From: Bacteroidales bacterium
GTDB taxonomy: Bacteria; Bacteroidota; Bacteroidia; Bacteroidales; UBA932
Direction of reading: 5' to 3'
Assembly: GCA_017550525.1 (NCBI GenBank)
Contig: JAFZOU010000096.1
Location: 1 to 64,000, forward strand
DNA: 64,000 nucleotides
The stretch's first letter is position 1. Each line of letters opens with the position of its first letter. The notes under the pieces are model-generated. The model worked only from the letters and a program-made list of their open reading frames with translations, did no database searches and was not told where the DNA came from. The translations under genes were made by a program, and so were the position numbers. This document shows, one piece after another, positions 17,546 to 26,456 of this stretch.

Positions 17546-18922
17546 ATGAGACGTTTTTCTTTCATTATTTATTGCGCCGCACTGCTGGCGCTTACTATTT
17601 CTTGCGAAAAGCCCTCTTCGGATAATAATTCTGAAGAAAATGATACTGTGGCCATCAATCCCGAAGAACTTGCTTTTGAGTATGAAGGCGGGTCAGAGGA
17701 ATTGGAACTCACCGCTTCAGGAGACTGGACGTTCACTTCCCAGGACCCCTCCTGGTGTACAGTATCCCCTTCAAGCGGTACCGGCAGCGGAAAAATTAAA
17801 GTAAACGTTTCCGAATACTCTGATGGAGAGGACCCCCGCTCAACCACTTTAGTCCTCAATTGCGCCGGCAAAACCGCCCGCGCAACTGTTACCCAGACCG
17901 CAAATCCGGATTCATTCAGCGTTTCACCAAGGTCTTTTGAAATCGGCCCGGAAGGAAAGAATTTTGTGGTAATCGTTAAATATGGTTCCCGGGAATACGA
18001 TGTTTCAATTGACGGAGAGTGGATAAGCATCGTCTCCCGTATGAAACATGACGGGACAGAGTCCATTACGTTCCACGTAGACCCATACGCCCCTACGGAA
18101 GATGGGGAGCCCAGAACTGGTATTGTCTCCATCTGCACCAAGGAGGGAACATGCATTCCCGTAATGGTCACTCAGGCTGGTCGCAAGACAAATGTCAATG
18201 TCCTTGGAATGCGTTTTACCGCTACCTGGTGCGGCTACTGCCCCTATATGGATGAAGGTTTCCACAAGGCGGCGGAGCAGAACGAGGATTTCCTCTTTGT
18301 GACTTTCCACGCTTCCTCCGGCTATCCCCTATATTTCAGCAGCGTGGCGCCGCTCACAACTCGCTACAAGATTACCGGTTTCCCCACAGGAGTCATTAAT
18401 GGATGGAAGGAGCTGAACAACACCACAAACTCAAATTATCTTGCAAACAGCATTGTGAGTATGGTTACGGACTTCCAGTCCAAGTTTGGCCGCACCGTGT
18501 TCATCACTTCCTCCTTGTCAGTGAGTGGTAACAATGTGAATGCATCGGCAACCATAACAAGCAAGGAGGACTCTGAATTGAAGGTTGTGGCCATCCTGAT
18601 GGAGAGCGGTATTGTCCAGGCACAGACTTTCTATCCCACAACCGGCGGTTCTACTACCATCACAGACTTTGTGCATGACAATATAGCAAGGCAGCTTCTA
18701 ACCGGCAGCATACTCGGAGATTCTGTCACTCTTGGCGCCGGAGAGAGCAAGTCCTTCTCCTGGAATACGACGGTTAACAATGCCTGGAAAAAGGAAAACC
18801 TCTCTGTTGTGGTTTATGTGTACAAGGACTACGGAGAAGATTCCGGCCTCAAGGCAGAAAGCAGCTACCCGGACAATTATATTGCCAATGCAGCTATAGC
18901 ATCGGCAGAGGTTACAGAATAA
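17546..18922 (+). CDS. BACON-domain lipoprotein with Omp28-like thioredoxin fold
   Basis: The 458-residue protein has a lipoprotein signal (ALTISC, Cys about 20). Two BACON-like beta-sandwich domains follow (about residues 35-120 and 125-215), with the typical W...VSPSSGTGSG and VTQ endings. The C-terminal half is an Omp28-like thioredoxin-fold domain with FTATWCGYCPYMDEGF carrying a WCGYC redox motif, and later FPTGVINGW near the cis-Pro position. The exposed lipoprotein probably acts at the outer membrane or cell surface. It opens a tight four-gene operon with two more CxxC proteins and a barrel. The start at 17546 gives the signal peptide MRRFSFIIYC. Confidence 0.8.
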   Translation: MRRFSFIIYCAALLALTISCEKPSSDNNSEENDTVAINPEELAFEYEGGSEELELTASGDWTFTSQDPSWCTVSPSSGTGSGKIKVNVSEYSDGEDPRSTTLVLNCAGKTARATVTQTANPDSFSVSPRSFEIGPEGKNFVVIVKYGSREYDVSIDGEWISIVSRMKHDGTESITFHVDPYAPTEDGEPRTGIVSICTKEGTCIPVMVTQAGRKTNVNVLGMRFTATWCGYCPYMDEGFHKAAEQNEDFLFVTFHASSGYPLYFSSVAPLTTRYKITGFPTGVINGWKELNNTTNSNYLANSIVSMVTDFQSKFGRTVFITSSLSVSGNNVNASATITSKEDSELKVVAILMESGIVQAQTFYPTTGGSTTITDFVHDNIARQLLTGSILGDSVTLGAGESKSFSWNTTVNNAWKKENLSVVVYVYKDYGEDSGLKAESSYPDNYIANAAIASAEVTE

Positions 18923-18928
18923 CCGGAA

Positions 18929-19408
18929 ATGAAAAGGACACTCCTCATACTATTCCTTATTGGAGCACTACCCCTTGGTCTCAATGCTCAGAAAATCCCT
19001 GCCGTCAACCTTCATGACAAGGAAGGCAAGGAGGTTGCCACGGCATCTCTGATAGATGGGCAGCAGCCTTTTGCAATAACTTTCTGGGCATCCTGGTGCA
19101 AGTTCTGCATAGAGGAGCTGGAAGCACTTACTGACCAGGCCCCGGACTGGAAGAAGCCGCTCAGGATTTACGCCATTTGCATAGACGATTCCCGCAGCGT
19201 TTCCTGTGCCAGGGCAATGGCTGCAGGAAGCGGATGGCCGGCAACTATCCTATATGATTCCAACTCGGATCTGGCCCGTGCCCTTGGTGTCTCCTCTATA
19301 CCGCATGTGTTTGTTTTTGACAAAAGCGGTATTCTTTCATACTCCCATGTGGGTTATATCCCGGGAGATGAAGACACTCTGGTAGAAAAGCTCCAGGGGC
19401 TTCAATGA
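18929..19408 (+). CDS. TlpA/ResA-like thioredoxin-fold protein, exported
   Basis: The 159 residues begin with a Sec signal (MKRTLLILFLIGALPLGLNAQ). One thioredoxin domain follows with FWASWCKFCIEE (active site WCKFC) and a cis-proline at SSIPHVFVFD. This is the TlpA/ResA pattern of periplasmic thiol-disulfide reductases. It starts 6 nt after the BACON/Omp28 gene and overlaps the following barrel gene by 4 nt. It may keep the cysteines of its operon partners reduced. Confidence 0.85.
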   Translation: MKRTLLILFLIGALPLGLNAQKIPAVNLHDKEGKEVATASLIDGQQPFAITFWASWCKFCIEELEALTDQAPDWKKPLRIYAICIDDSRSVSCARAMAAGSGWPATILYDSNSDLARALGVSSIPHVFVFDKSGILSYSHVGYIPGDEDTLVEKLQGLQ

Positions 19409-20985
19409 GACGTTTTCAAGCACTGCTCTATCTCACCCTGCTTGTGAGCTTGCCCGCCTTTGCACAAATAGGCGGAGGCTTTCCCCTGCACGGAAGCCTG
19501 GAGTCCAACAGCCTGTACAATTTTGATCAGGATTCCCCGTATAAGGGTTTTCACTCAAATAATTACCTTAAACTGGATTACAGTTCAGGTCGATTCTCTG
19601 CCGGATTGCAGGGAGAGTGGTATCCTTCTCCAATGCCGGGATATGATACTGGTCTTAAGGGGTGGAGCCTGCCCGTAAAGTATGTGTCCTGGACGGACAG
19701 TAACTGGAGTGTAAGGGCCGGCGATTTCTTTGAGCAGATAGGAAGCGGCATCCTTCTCAGAAGCTGGGAAGACCGTTCCCTGGGACTCAGGAATGGTATC
19801 GGCGGTCTCCTTCTCAAGGGCCATCTTCCGGTGCAGGGCCTCAGCCTTACCCTGCTATCCGGTGTTCCTGCAAGTACATCGGCCCAATGGGGATATTCTT
19901 CCTCCATTGTCAGTGCCGCCGACCTATCCCTCATCCTTCCCTTCGGCCTCTCCCTTGGCGGAGCTGTACTTCACAGGTATGAATGGGCTCCTGAAGCGGA
20001 TCTTTCGCTTCTTCTTGGCAAGGAAGCGCCCCGCTCCGTCCTCATGCATTCTTTCAGGGCCGGTTTTTCGGCCGATTCTTTCCAGGTCAATGCCGAATAT
20101 GTGGGAAAGAGTCCTGACTTTACGGCCGTGCGGCAAAACGGCGCTTCAGACACATACTCCCTTGAGAGGGGTATGGCTTTTTATGCCGATATTTCATGGA
20201 GTATCGGCGGTCTGTCTCTGTCTGCATCAGGCCGATACCTTGACAATATGGCCATGCGTGCATACCGGACTCTGGGGACAATAGCACCGTCAAACACCCT
20301 TAATTACCTTCCTGCCCTTTGCCAGCAGCAGACATATATGCTGGCCTGCCTCAACCCCTATGAGACCCTTTCAGAAGGCGAATGGGGCCTTAGGGGAGAC
20401 GCCTATTACCATTTTGCAAGAGGATCGGTAATTGGCGGCCGATACGGTATGACACTCCATGTGGGCGGTTCATGGATCAACGGACTTGCCAAGGTGCTTC
20501 CACGCCGTGACAAGGATCATCTGGCTTACCGTGACCTTAACATAGAGCTGTCAAGGAAGTGGACAAGAAGTCTTATCACCAAGCTTTTTGTCTCCATTCA
20601 GGAGAATTCTCCAACTCATGGCAACAGGAACGCCACGGAAGCCCAGAACGTATTTGTACTGGAAGGGCAGTACAATTTTACTCACAAGATGTCTCTGAGA
20701 ACGGAGCTCCAATACCTGTATTCCCAGGAAAGGGAGCGTGACTGGATGGCGGCTCTTGTGGAGTTCGGGATAGCTCCAAACTGGAGTTTTACGGTCAGTG
20801 ACATGTATAACCACGGCAGTAGTCAGGAGCACTATTGGAATGTATCGGCATCCTGGACAAAAGATACTTTCAAGTGCATCCTAGGCTATGGCCGTAACCG
20901 TGAGGGTATGGTCTGCTCCGGCGGTGTGTGCCGATGGCAGCCGGAATACACGGGCATTTTTCTGAGATTGCAATATGCGCTATAA
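19405..20985 (+). CDS. Outer-membrane beta-barrel protein (DUF6029-like)
   Basis: A Sec signal (MRRFQALLYLTLLVSLPAFA) precedes about 505 residues of alternating polar and aromatic strands ending in YTGIFLRLQYAL, the aromatic terminal strand of outer-membrane barrels. The N-terminal mature part (GSLESNSLYNFDQD...FHSNNYLKLDY...GLQGEWYPSPMPGYD) matches the DUF6029 family as I know it. Function is unknown. Overlaps of 4 nt upstream and 11 nt downstream tie it to the redox proteins, so it may be the outer-membrane component of a redox or transport complex. Confidence 0.75.
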   Translation: MRRFQALLYLTLLVSLPAFAQIGGGFPLHGSLESNSLYNFDQDSPYKGFHSNNYLKLDYSSGRFSAGLQGEWYPSPMPGYDTGLKGWSLPVKYVSWTDSNWSVRAGDFFEQIGSGILLRSWEDRSLGLRNGIGGLLLKGHLPVQGLSLTLLSGVPASTSAQWGYSSSIVSAADLSLILPFGLSLGGAVLHRYEWAPEADLSLLLGKEAPRSVLMHSFRAGFSADSFQVNAEYVGKSPDFTAVRQNGASDTYSLERGMAFYADISWSIGGLSLSASGRYLDNMAMRAYRTLGTIAPSNTLNYLPALCQQQTYMLACLNPYETLSEGEWGLRGDAYYHFARGSVIGGRYGMTLHVGGSWINGLAKVLPRRDKDHLAYRDLNIELSRKWTRSLITKLFVSIQENSPTHGNRNATEAQNVFVLEGQYNFTHKMSLRTELQYLYSQERERDWMAALVEFGIAPNWSFTVSDMYNHGSSQEHYWNVSASWTKDTFKCILGYGRNREGMVCSGGVCRWQPEYTGIFLRLQYAL

Positions 20986-21718
20986 GATACTATTTGCGGC
21001 TGCCTTGCTTGCTGTAGCCTGCGTAGGGCATCCGGCCGATGACGAAGATGATTTTCCTGGCCCTGACGGCCCGGGAGGACAGCCCGTTGAGGAAGCGGCA
21101 GCTCCCGGCCTTGTGCTGGATTTTACTGCCACCTGGTGCGTAAACTGCCCCAGGATGACATCGGCCATAGAGGAAGCGATGTCCCAGCGCCCCGGCGCAG
21201 TCTTTCCTGTGTGCGTGCATTTCAAGGATGTCTTTTCCTTCCCGGACGGAGAGGACCTTGCAAACTATTTCAACATTCAGGAATATCCCAGCGCCATAAT
21301 AAACTTGGATAAAGGCAGCCTTACAACCGCAACGTCCAAAGATATCATCATCTCCCGCATAGATGCAGCTGTGCGCAAAAAACCATGCGATATTAAGCTC
21401 AGTTATGCCGATGGCGTTTTATCGGCCAGTGTCACTGCAGCGGAATCCGGCTCGTACCGTTTGGGCGCCCTGCTTTTGGAAGACGGCCTGGTAGCAGCCC
21501 AGACTGGCGGAACGGAGGACTATGTCCATGACAACATACTAAGAAAAATCCTCTCTGCAGATATCTTTGGAGAGGATTTGGGATCTTTGGAATCAGGAGC
21601 CGTTGCCGGCAGCGATTTCCCTATTGATAATCTGGCCGATAGCGGTAAATACCACGTTGTAGCCTATGTCACGGACGGCGGAATAGTGAATTCTGCCACC
21701 TCTATTACTTTGCCTTGA
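20975..21718 (+). CDS. Omp28-like thioredoxin-fold lipoprotein
   Basis: The 247-residue protein has a lipoprotein signal (LLAVAC, Cys about 16). An acidic, Gly/Pro-rich linker (DDEDDFPGPDGPGG) leads to a thioredoxin-fold domain with FTATWCVNCPRM (WCVNC). Its C-terminal beta domain parallels the first gene in the operon (DYVHDNILRKIL here, DFVHDNIARQLL there), so the two are paralogues, this one lacking BACON domains. It overlaps the barrel gene by 11 nt and is tail-to-tail with the next lipoprotein gene, overlapping by 14 bp. Confidence 0.8.
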   Translation: MRYKILFAAALLAVACVGHPADDEDDFPGPDGPGGQPVEEAAAPGLVLDFTATWCVNCPRMTSAIEEAMSQRPGAVFPVCVHFKDVFSFPDGEDLANYFNIQEYPSAIINLDKGSLTTATSKDIIISRIDAAVRKKPCDIKLSYADGVLSASVTAAESGSYRLGALLLEDGLVAAQTGGTEDYVHDNILRKILSADIFGEDLGSLESGAVAGSDFPIDNLADSGKYHVVAYVTDGGIVNSATSITLP

Positions 21719-22913
21719 CGGCTCCCTTTACCACGCGTCCGGAACGGGGCTGGTAGACCTTTCCGCTCAGAGGTTTATCCTCTCCGGTGAGGCGGGCTTT
21801 GCCGTTACGCATTACTGTGTTTGCAGGCACATCTGCTACTGCTTTGGTCTTCTCCATCGTCAGATAGCGGAAACCTCCTGCGTTGTCAAAGAAGCTGACG
21901 GTGTCGTTATTGTAATAATGCCAGTCTCCGGACTTCACTTCCTGATACACGTACTGCATGCAGTAGAACTTGCCCTCAAACTTGTCATCGCCTACGTTTA
22001 CGCTTATATCGCAGGGACGGACTTTAACGTTTCCTTCGCCGTCATCTTCAGCATAGGCAAGGTGTATGTTTTCATCGGGTACAATATAGAGGCCCATCTC
22101 TTCCGTGATGCCGTCATAGTCTATTACGCCAAGGAACAGCTCATCCACCTCTGCTCCATCAAGGTCCTCATCTTCATAGGTGGTGATGTACTGGGAAACA
22201 AAATACAGCCTTCCGTCAGTGGGCTCAAAGAACGCCTCAAGACTCTCAAGGTCCATCTGCACCCAATCAGGAGTATTTGCTTCCCTTACTTCCCAGCCGT
22301 AAACTCTGTATACCTGATTGGCTTCCTCCTGTACTATCTTTAGGTCATAACTGATGCGGCCGTCAGATACGGTCCAGTTTCCAAGCCAGGAGAGATATTC
22401 ATTCGAAGGCTCCTCTTCCTCTACGGAGAACTTGCAGTAAGCAAACTCTCCGGTGAGTTTCTTGTTAGAGTCCAGAGCTATTATAAAGGCGTACCATGTC
22501 CCGTGGCGGAAACGGCTGAACTGTATTACCTCCGGAGCCCCCACATAAACGTACTCGGAATTATTAGCAAGCTCGTTCTTGAAGAAAGCAATGACATCTC
22601 CTCCATACGTTGCGTAATTGGCCTTGTTGATAACGCTCACAAGGTACTGCTGGGTAATGGGGACATTGTTCACCTGGATTTCTTCAACTATGGCTCCGTC
22701 CACCTCCTTGCGGCCTTCGTAGCTTATTTGCCACGTGGAGTTTTCATTGGGTTTGGGATCCGTTTCAGGAGTTGACGGGGTTGAGGGCTGCCCATTGTTA
22801 TTGCCGCCAGGTGTCTGGTGGCCATGAGGATAATAAGGTTCTACGCGGGTTCTGCAACCCGTGAGAAATGCGGCTACAACTACAGCCGCCATAAGATATC
22901 TGTAAAGCTTCAT
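21705..22913 (-). CDS. Hypothetical lipoprotein
   Basis: I do not recognise the family. MKLYRYLMAAVVVAAFLTGC is a lipoprotein signal (Cys about 20). A Gly/Asn/Pro/Ser/Thr-rich linker follows, then a ~350-residue mostly beta region rich in Tyr, Trp and acidic residues, suggesting a surface or periplasmic beta-sandwich protein. The start at 22913 gives the signal directly; an upstream alternative at 22970 would place it internally. It is convergent with the thioredoxin-fold operon. Confidence 0.65.
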   Translation of the reverse strand: MKLYRYLMAAVVVAAFLTGCRTRVEPYYPHGHQTPGGNNNGQPSTPSTPETDPKPNENSTWQISYEGRKEVDGAIVEEIQVNNVPITQQYLVSVINKANYATYGGDVIAFFKNELANNSEYVYVGAPEVIQFSRFRHGTWYAFIIALDSNKKLTGEFAYCKFSVEEEEPSNEYLSWLGNWTVSDGRISYDLKIVQEEANQVYRVYGWEVREANTPDWVQMDLESLEAFFEPTDGRLYFVSQYITTYEDEDLDGAEVDELFLGVIDYDGITEEMGLYIVPDENIHLAYAEDDGEGNVKVRPCDISVNVGDDKFEGKFYCMQYVYQEVKSGDWHYYNNDTVSFFDNAGGFRYLTMEKTKAVADVPANTVMRNGKARLTGEDKPLSGKVYQPRSGRVVKGAVKAK

Positions 22914-23042
22914 AGTCTTTCCTCCTATATTTGCTTTTACAAAGATATACAAAAAAGGGGCCATACGCAACTGTGCCCTCCTCCCCAGCCCCTATGCCAT
23001 CCGTATTGCCCCGTGGGGCTAACCGTCAGATACACAGGCGCT

Positions 23043-23086
23043 TACGCAAAAACGTCTGCGGCATTTCGGGTAGACGTTTTCGCGTA
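23043..23086. repeat. REP-like hairpin, left copy
   Basis: TACGCAAAAACGTCTGCGG pairs imperfectly with CGGGTAGACGTTTTCGCGTA. The core AAAACGTCTGC and the preceding CCGTGGGG-TAA segment match the right copy at 24738 in the same orientation. Confidence 0.7.
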
Positions 23087-23128
23087 TCTTGCTGATATTC
23101 AAACATTTGTCTCCACGGCTGGTTGTTG

Positions 23129-23141
23129 TGGACCTGGTCCA
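23129..23141. repeat. TGGACCTGGTCCA palindrome
   Basis: This 13-bp palindrome is one of nine copies (allowing one mismatch) in the window, all intergenic. An ATCGGCC word begins two bases after it. Confidence 0.7.
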
Positions 23142-23361
23142 TATCGGCCCAAAGAACCGTGTTATTGTCGTTTCGGTAACAGTTTCACTAAATCGGCCTC
23201 TGGGTGATGGTAGATGATAAATAACAAGACTTAATCAGCCGTCTTATCACATGTGTTTTGCCAGACTCGTCAAAAAACGGCCTCTCATGTATCTGTAGCG
23301 GTGGTATAAAATAAACGTTTCCCAGAGTGATGAAGCGGATAATTATTATTTCCTTTGCGGC

Positions 23362-24043
23362 ATGAGTAGCAATGATGGCATATTCTATCACTGTTATCAG
23401 CGGACTAAGGACCGTGGGATAATATTCTATACTGTTTCTGATCATTTGATGTATCTTACCGTTATGTGCATAAGGTCTGTCCTATATGCGGTAAAAATAC
23501 TCAAATGTGTTCAGATGCCTGATCATACGCATCACTCAGTGATAGAGTATGAAGACGGGCAATTGTCAGTTTTTATACAGGATGTTACAAGTACTTTCAC
23601 ACGTGAATACAACAAAGCCCACGGCCGCAAGGGGCCGATATCTTACCGGCGCTATGCTAAGAAAAATGTTTGCTTCTCTTCCAAATAAGATAGAATGCGA
23701 GCAACTTACGGATTACATCGTGAGTACATACTCCGTGATAGACCACAATGCCGCCACCAGTTATTTCAAGTCATACGGCGATGAACTTATAACCGCTCAC
23801 GCCAATACCGGGAGTGAATACGACATTAAGGAGCACATTATCGGCCGATCTGATGCCTGTTACGTCAAGATGACAAGGGTGCTTCTTGCATCCGGACTTG
23901 TTAAGGATATACACGATGTTTATTCTATGACACCCGAACAAAAAAGGAAAGCTTTCAGGTATTTAAATGTACGGGTAGATGCTCCGGGAAAACAGATAGC
24001 CGCATTCCTACATATTCCTCAAAAACAGTTTAAACTTTCATAA
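23362..24043 (+). pseudogene. REP-associated tyrosine transposase (RAYT, IS200-like), frameshifted
   Basis: The first frame (23362-23688) carries YHCYQRTKDRG, then KCVQMPDHTHHSVIEYEDG, where HTH is the HUH metal-binding motif of Y1 transposases, and FTREYNKAHGRKGPISYRRY around the expected catalytic tyrosine. It then runs into a stop. A +1 frame continues in register with KMFASLPNKIECEQLTDYIVSTY and ends near 24043 with a helix-turn-helix-like tail (PGKQIAAFLHIPQ). The shift maps to the A-run in AAGAAAAATG (about 23659-23668), so one extra A would explain it. The gene is either recently inactivated or uses frameshifting; inactivation is simpler. Matching palindromes lie on both sides. Confidence 0.75.
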
Positions 24044-24080
24044 AATATTCGTAAATTGCAAACTGTAAAACATTATCATT

Positions 24081-24698
24081 ATGGCACTGAACAAAGTTAT
24101 GCTTATCGGTAACGTTGGAAATGACCCCGAAGTCCGTTACCTTGAATCCAACCCCCAGAATCCCGCAACCAACGCAAAGGTTGCATCCTTCCGTCTTGCC
24201 ACCACAGAGCGCTTCCGTGACCGTAACGGGGAACTCCGTGAAAACACAGAATGGCACAGCATTGTTGCATGGCGCAGTAATGCCGATCTAGCAGAAAAGT
24301 TCATTCATAAAGGCAGCCAGATCTATATTGAGGGCAAACTCCGCACACGTCAGTGGACAGATCAGACGGGCGCCAAACGTTTCACCACAGAAGTAGTTGC
24401 AGATACTATCCAGCTTCTTGGGAAGCGCCCTGAAGGAGAGCAGCAGCAGGGTGGGTACCAGGGCGGTTATGCTCCAGCCCCCGGTTACAGTGCTCCTGCA
24501 CCTGCTACCGGTTATGGCGCTCCCGCAGGCGCACCAGTCTCCGCTCCGGCACCGGTTTCAGTACCAGCAGCAACCCCGGCACCAGCAGCAGCGCCCGCCG
24601 CTCCTGTTGCCGCTCCGGCTGCACCCGCTCAGCAGGCCTCTCCGGACTACCAGGGACCACTTCCCGCTGCAGAACCTTCCGATGACCTTCCATTCTAG
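24081..24698 (+). CDS. ssb: Single-stranded DNA-binding protein
   Basis: SSB coats single-stranded DNA in replication and repair. An N-terminal OB fold (MALNKVMLIGNVGNDPEVRY ... WHSIVAWRSNADLAEKFIHKGSQIYIEGKL, about residues 1-112) is followed by a long Ala/Pro/Gln-rich disordered linker (about 115-190). The conserved acidic tip DDLPF recruits partner proteins. At 205 residues the linker is longer than in many relatives. The gene lies 37 nt after the transposase remnant and before the right-hand REP-like hairpin. Confidence 0.96.
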   Translation: MALNKVMLIGNVGNDPEVRYLESNPQNPATNAKVASFRLATTERFRDRNGELRENTEWHSIVAWRSNADLAEKFIHKGSQIYIEGKLRTRQWTDQTGAKRFTTEVVADTIQLLGKRPEGEQQQGGYQGGYAPAPGYSAPAPATGYGAPAGAPVSAPAPVSVPAATPAPAAAPAAPVAAPAAPAQQASPDYQGPLPAAEPSDDLPF

Positions 24699-24737
24699 TT
24701 TATAGCCGTGGGGGTAATAGGCTGATTATCAGCTAAA

Positions 24738-24786
24738 TACACAAAAACGTCTGCCGCTTTTCCGGCAGACGTTTTTGTGTAAACCA
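24738..24786 (+). repeat. REP-like hairpin, right copy; possible ssb terminator
   Basis: TACACAAAAACGTCTGCCG and its exact complement form a perfect 19-bp stem with a 6-nt loop. The core and flank match the left copy at 23043. It lies 39 bp after the ssb stop and could end ssb transcription, but no long T-run follows outside the stem. Confidence 0.75.
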
Positions 24787-24824
24787 AAGTGAATCAATAG
24801 TTTAGATCCACGGGTAGTAAGGGC

Positions 24825-24837
24825 TGGACCAGGTCCA
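24825..24837. repeat. TGGACCAGGTCCA palindrome
   Basis: A second copy of the 13-bp palindrome near the transposase, again just outside the REP-like hairpin. Confidence 0.7.
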
Positions 24838-24901
24838 ACGCAGTGAAAAGCCGGGCACAAGACTGGGGCCAGCACTTACAATACGGTTATTCAGTCGGGA
24901 T

Positions 24902-25375
24902 CTAGTGCAGGAGGTCTATGGCCCCAAAGACACCAAGGGAGGCGAGGAGCATGATGGCTCCGGCAAGCAGGACTCCAAGGAGCACAAAGAGGACGCTCTT
25001 TTTGAAGTCCATATCCAGGATGCTGGCGGCAAGGGTGCCGGTCCAGGCGCCTGTGCCGGGGAGGGGAATGCCCACAAACAGGAGCAGGGCTACATACAGT
25101 CCGGCGCCGGCCTTAGCCTCCAGTTTGCGGCCGCCCTTCTCTCCTTTCTCAAGGCACCAGCGGCAGAATCCGCCTATGATTTTCTTGTCCTTGCCCCAGT
25201 CCAGAATGCGCCGTGCAAAAAGGAATATGAACGGCACTGGCAGCATGTTTCCCAGCACGGAAACAATGATGGAGGGCACTATGGGCAGGCCAAAGCCCAC
25301 GGCATATGGAATGGCGCCGCGAAGCTCTATTAGCGGCACCATGGATATGAGGAAAACTATAAGATATTTCTTCAT
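24902..25375 (-). CDS. Small multidrug export-like membrane protein (COG2426)
   Basis: The 157 residues form about four membrane helices. The N-terminal signature MVPLIELRGAIPYAVGFGLP and the central GIPLPGTGAWTGTLAA segment are characteristic of the COG2426 family, often annotated as small multi-drug export protein though its substrate is unproven. A basic loop (KKIIGGFCRWCLEKGEKGGRK) separates the halves. Its start touches the stop of the upstream PfkB gene (1-nt overlap), so the two form an operon. Confidence 0.8.
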   Translation of the reverse strand: MKKYLIVFLISMVPLIELRGAIPYAVGFGLPIVPSIIVSVLGNMLPVPFIFLFARRILDWGKDKKIIGGFCRWCLEKGEKGGRKLEAKAGAGLYVALLLFVGIPLPGTGAWTGTLAASILDMDFKKSVLFVLLGVLLAGAIMLLASLGVFGAIDLLH

Positions 25376-26391
25376 CAGTTGAGGGGCGGCAGGGGGTCAT
25401 TGGAATTTGCAGCAATGAGTGCGCGGATCTCATCTTTTGCTTCTCTCCAGCGGGGAATATCTATCTTGGTGCCAATCACCTCCACCACCTTTGCGGCAAT
25501 GATGGAGCCTATCTGGCCGCACACAAGGAGCGGCATCCCAAGGGAGTGGGCATAGAGGAAACCTGCCGCATAGGTATCTCCGGCACCTGTTGCATCAATT
25601 GGAGTAGCCGGCCAGGGCTCTATGAAGTAGTATTCATCCCCGGACTTGACCATGGAACCGGCCTTGCCCACCTTCACTACAGCAATGGAGCAGTGGCGTG
25701 CAAGCTCATCGATTGCATCACGGGGTTCCATCTTGGTGAACGCCTTTGCCTCAGATTCATTTGCAAACACGATGTCCACGTAGTTCTCTACCAGGTTGTG
25801 GAAGAAGGCGTCATTGGATTCAACCACATTGTAGGAAGCCATATCTATGGAAATGATGCAGCCTGCGGCCTTTGCAAGACGTGCGGCTTTTGAAATGAGT
25901 TCCTGGTTCTGGACCAGATATCCTTCAATGTGGAAGTAATCATAGCCCTCAAAGAAGGAAGCGTCAAGGTCGTCGGGGCCCAGCTCCAGGGTGGCGCCCA
26001 TGTAATCGGCAAAAGTGCGTTCTGCGTTGGCGCCGGTGATGAACACCATGCATCGGCCGGAAGATTTCTCAGAATACAGCATCTGGGCCTTTACGCCATA
26101 CTGCTCCATGGTGCTCTTGAAAAGGTTTCCAAGGTCATCGTTGCCGATTTTTCCAAGGAAGCCGGACTCCATCCCGAAGATTGCCGTGCAGGTGATTGTG
26201 TTTGCCGCACTGCCGCCGGGAACGTACTTTACGCCGTATTGCCCCAGTTCTTCCCATATACGGTCTCCGGTTTCCATATCCACATGCTGCATGCTGCCAA
26301 GAGGGAGGTGGAACTTCTTGAGGAGGGTGTCGTCCGGGAGGACGGCCAGGATGTCCGTAAGGGCGTTGCCAATGCCTAAGATAGATTTCAT
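25375..26391 (-). CDS. PfkB-family carbohydrate/nucleoside kinase (adenosine kinase-like)
   Basis: The 338-residue cytoplasmic kinase has the first PfkB signature GGSAANTI (about residues 58-65) and the second, DATGAGDTYAAGFLYA (about 268-283), which contains the catalytic Asp and anion hole. The N-terminal MKSILGIGNALTDILA and the PGGSAANT region are closest to the adenosine-kinase-like clade common in Bacteroidota. Nucleoside versus sugar specificity cannot be settled by eye. A TATTTTTG -7 element lies 18 nt upstream on the minus strand (26410-26417). Confidence 0.85.
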   Translation of the reverse strand: MKSILGIGNALTDILAVLPDDTLLKKFHLPLGSMQHVDMETGDRIWEELGQYGVKYVPGGSAANTITCTAIFGMESGFLGKIGNDDLGNLFKSTMEQYGVKAQMLYSEKSSGRCMVFITGANAERTFADYMGATLELGPDDLDASFFEGYDYFHIEGYLVQNQELISKAARLAKAAGCIISIDMASYNVVESNDAFFHNLVENYVDIVFANESEAKAFTKMEPRDAIDELARHCSIAVVKVGKAGSMVKSGDEYYFIEPWPATPIDATGAGDTYAAGFLYAHSLGMPLLVCGQIGSIIAAKVVEVIGTKIDIPRWREAKDEIRALIAANSNDPLPPLN

Positions 26392-26440
26392 ATAAGGTCA
26401 GATTACCTACAAAAATAACCATAATTTGCGGATTTTCCAT

Positions 26441-26448
26441 TACCTTTG
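26441..26448 (+). promoter_or_regulatory. -7 element (TACCTTTG) just before the flippase-like gene
   Basis: TACCTTTG ends 8 nt before the ATG at 26457. The transcript would have almost no leader. The overlapping GTG at 26448 is therefore unlikely to be the start. Confidence 0.55.
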
Positions 26449-26456
26449 TGAGGCCG

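Larger units (their letters stand above)
22914..23361. other. Intergenic repeat region upstream of the transposase
   Basis: No gene is seen in this 448-bp gap. It holds a CCCCGTGGGG palindrome (about 23010), the 44-bp REP-like hairpin at 23043, the TGGACCTGGTCCA palindrome at 23129 and two ATCGGCC words (23143 and about 23190). The first two also occur, in the same order, downstream of ssb, so the region is probably the left flank of a REP/transposase unit. Confidence 0.6.

Noticed and set aside
23362..23688. Intact short transposase gene
   Set aside because: The frame ends early within the conserved region and the rest continues in the +1 frame, so it is treated as one frameshifted gene.
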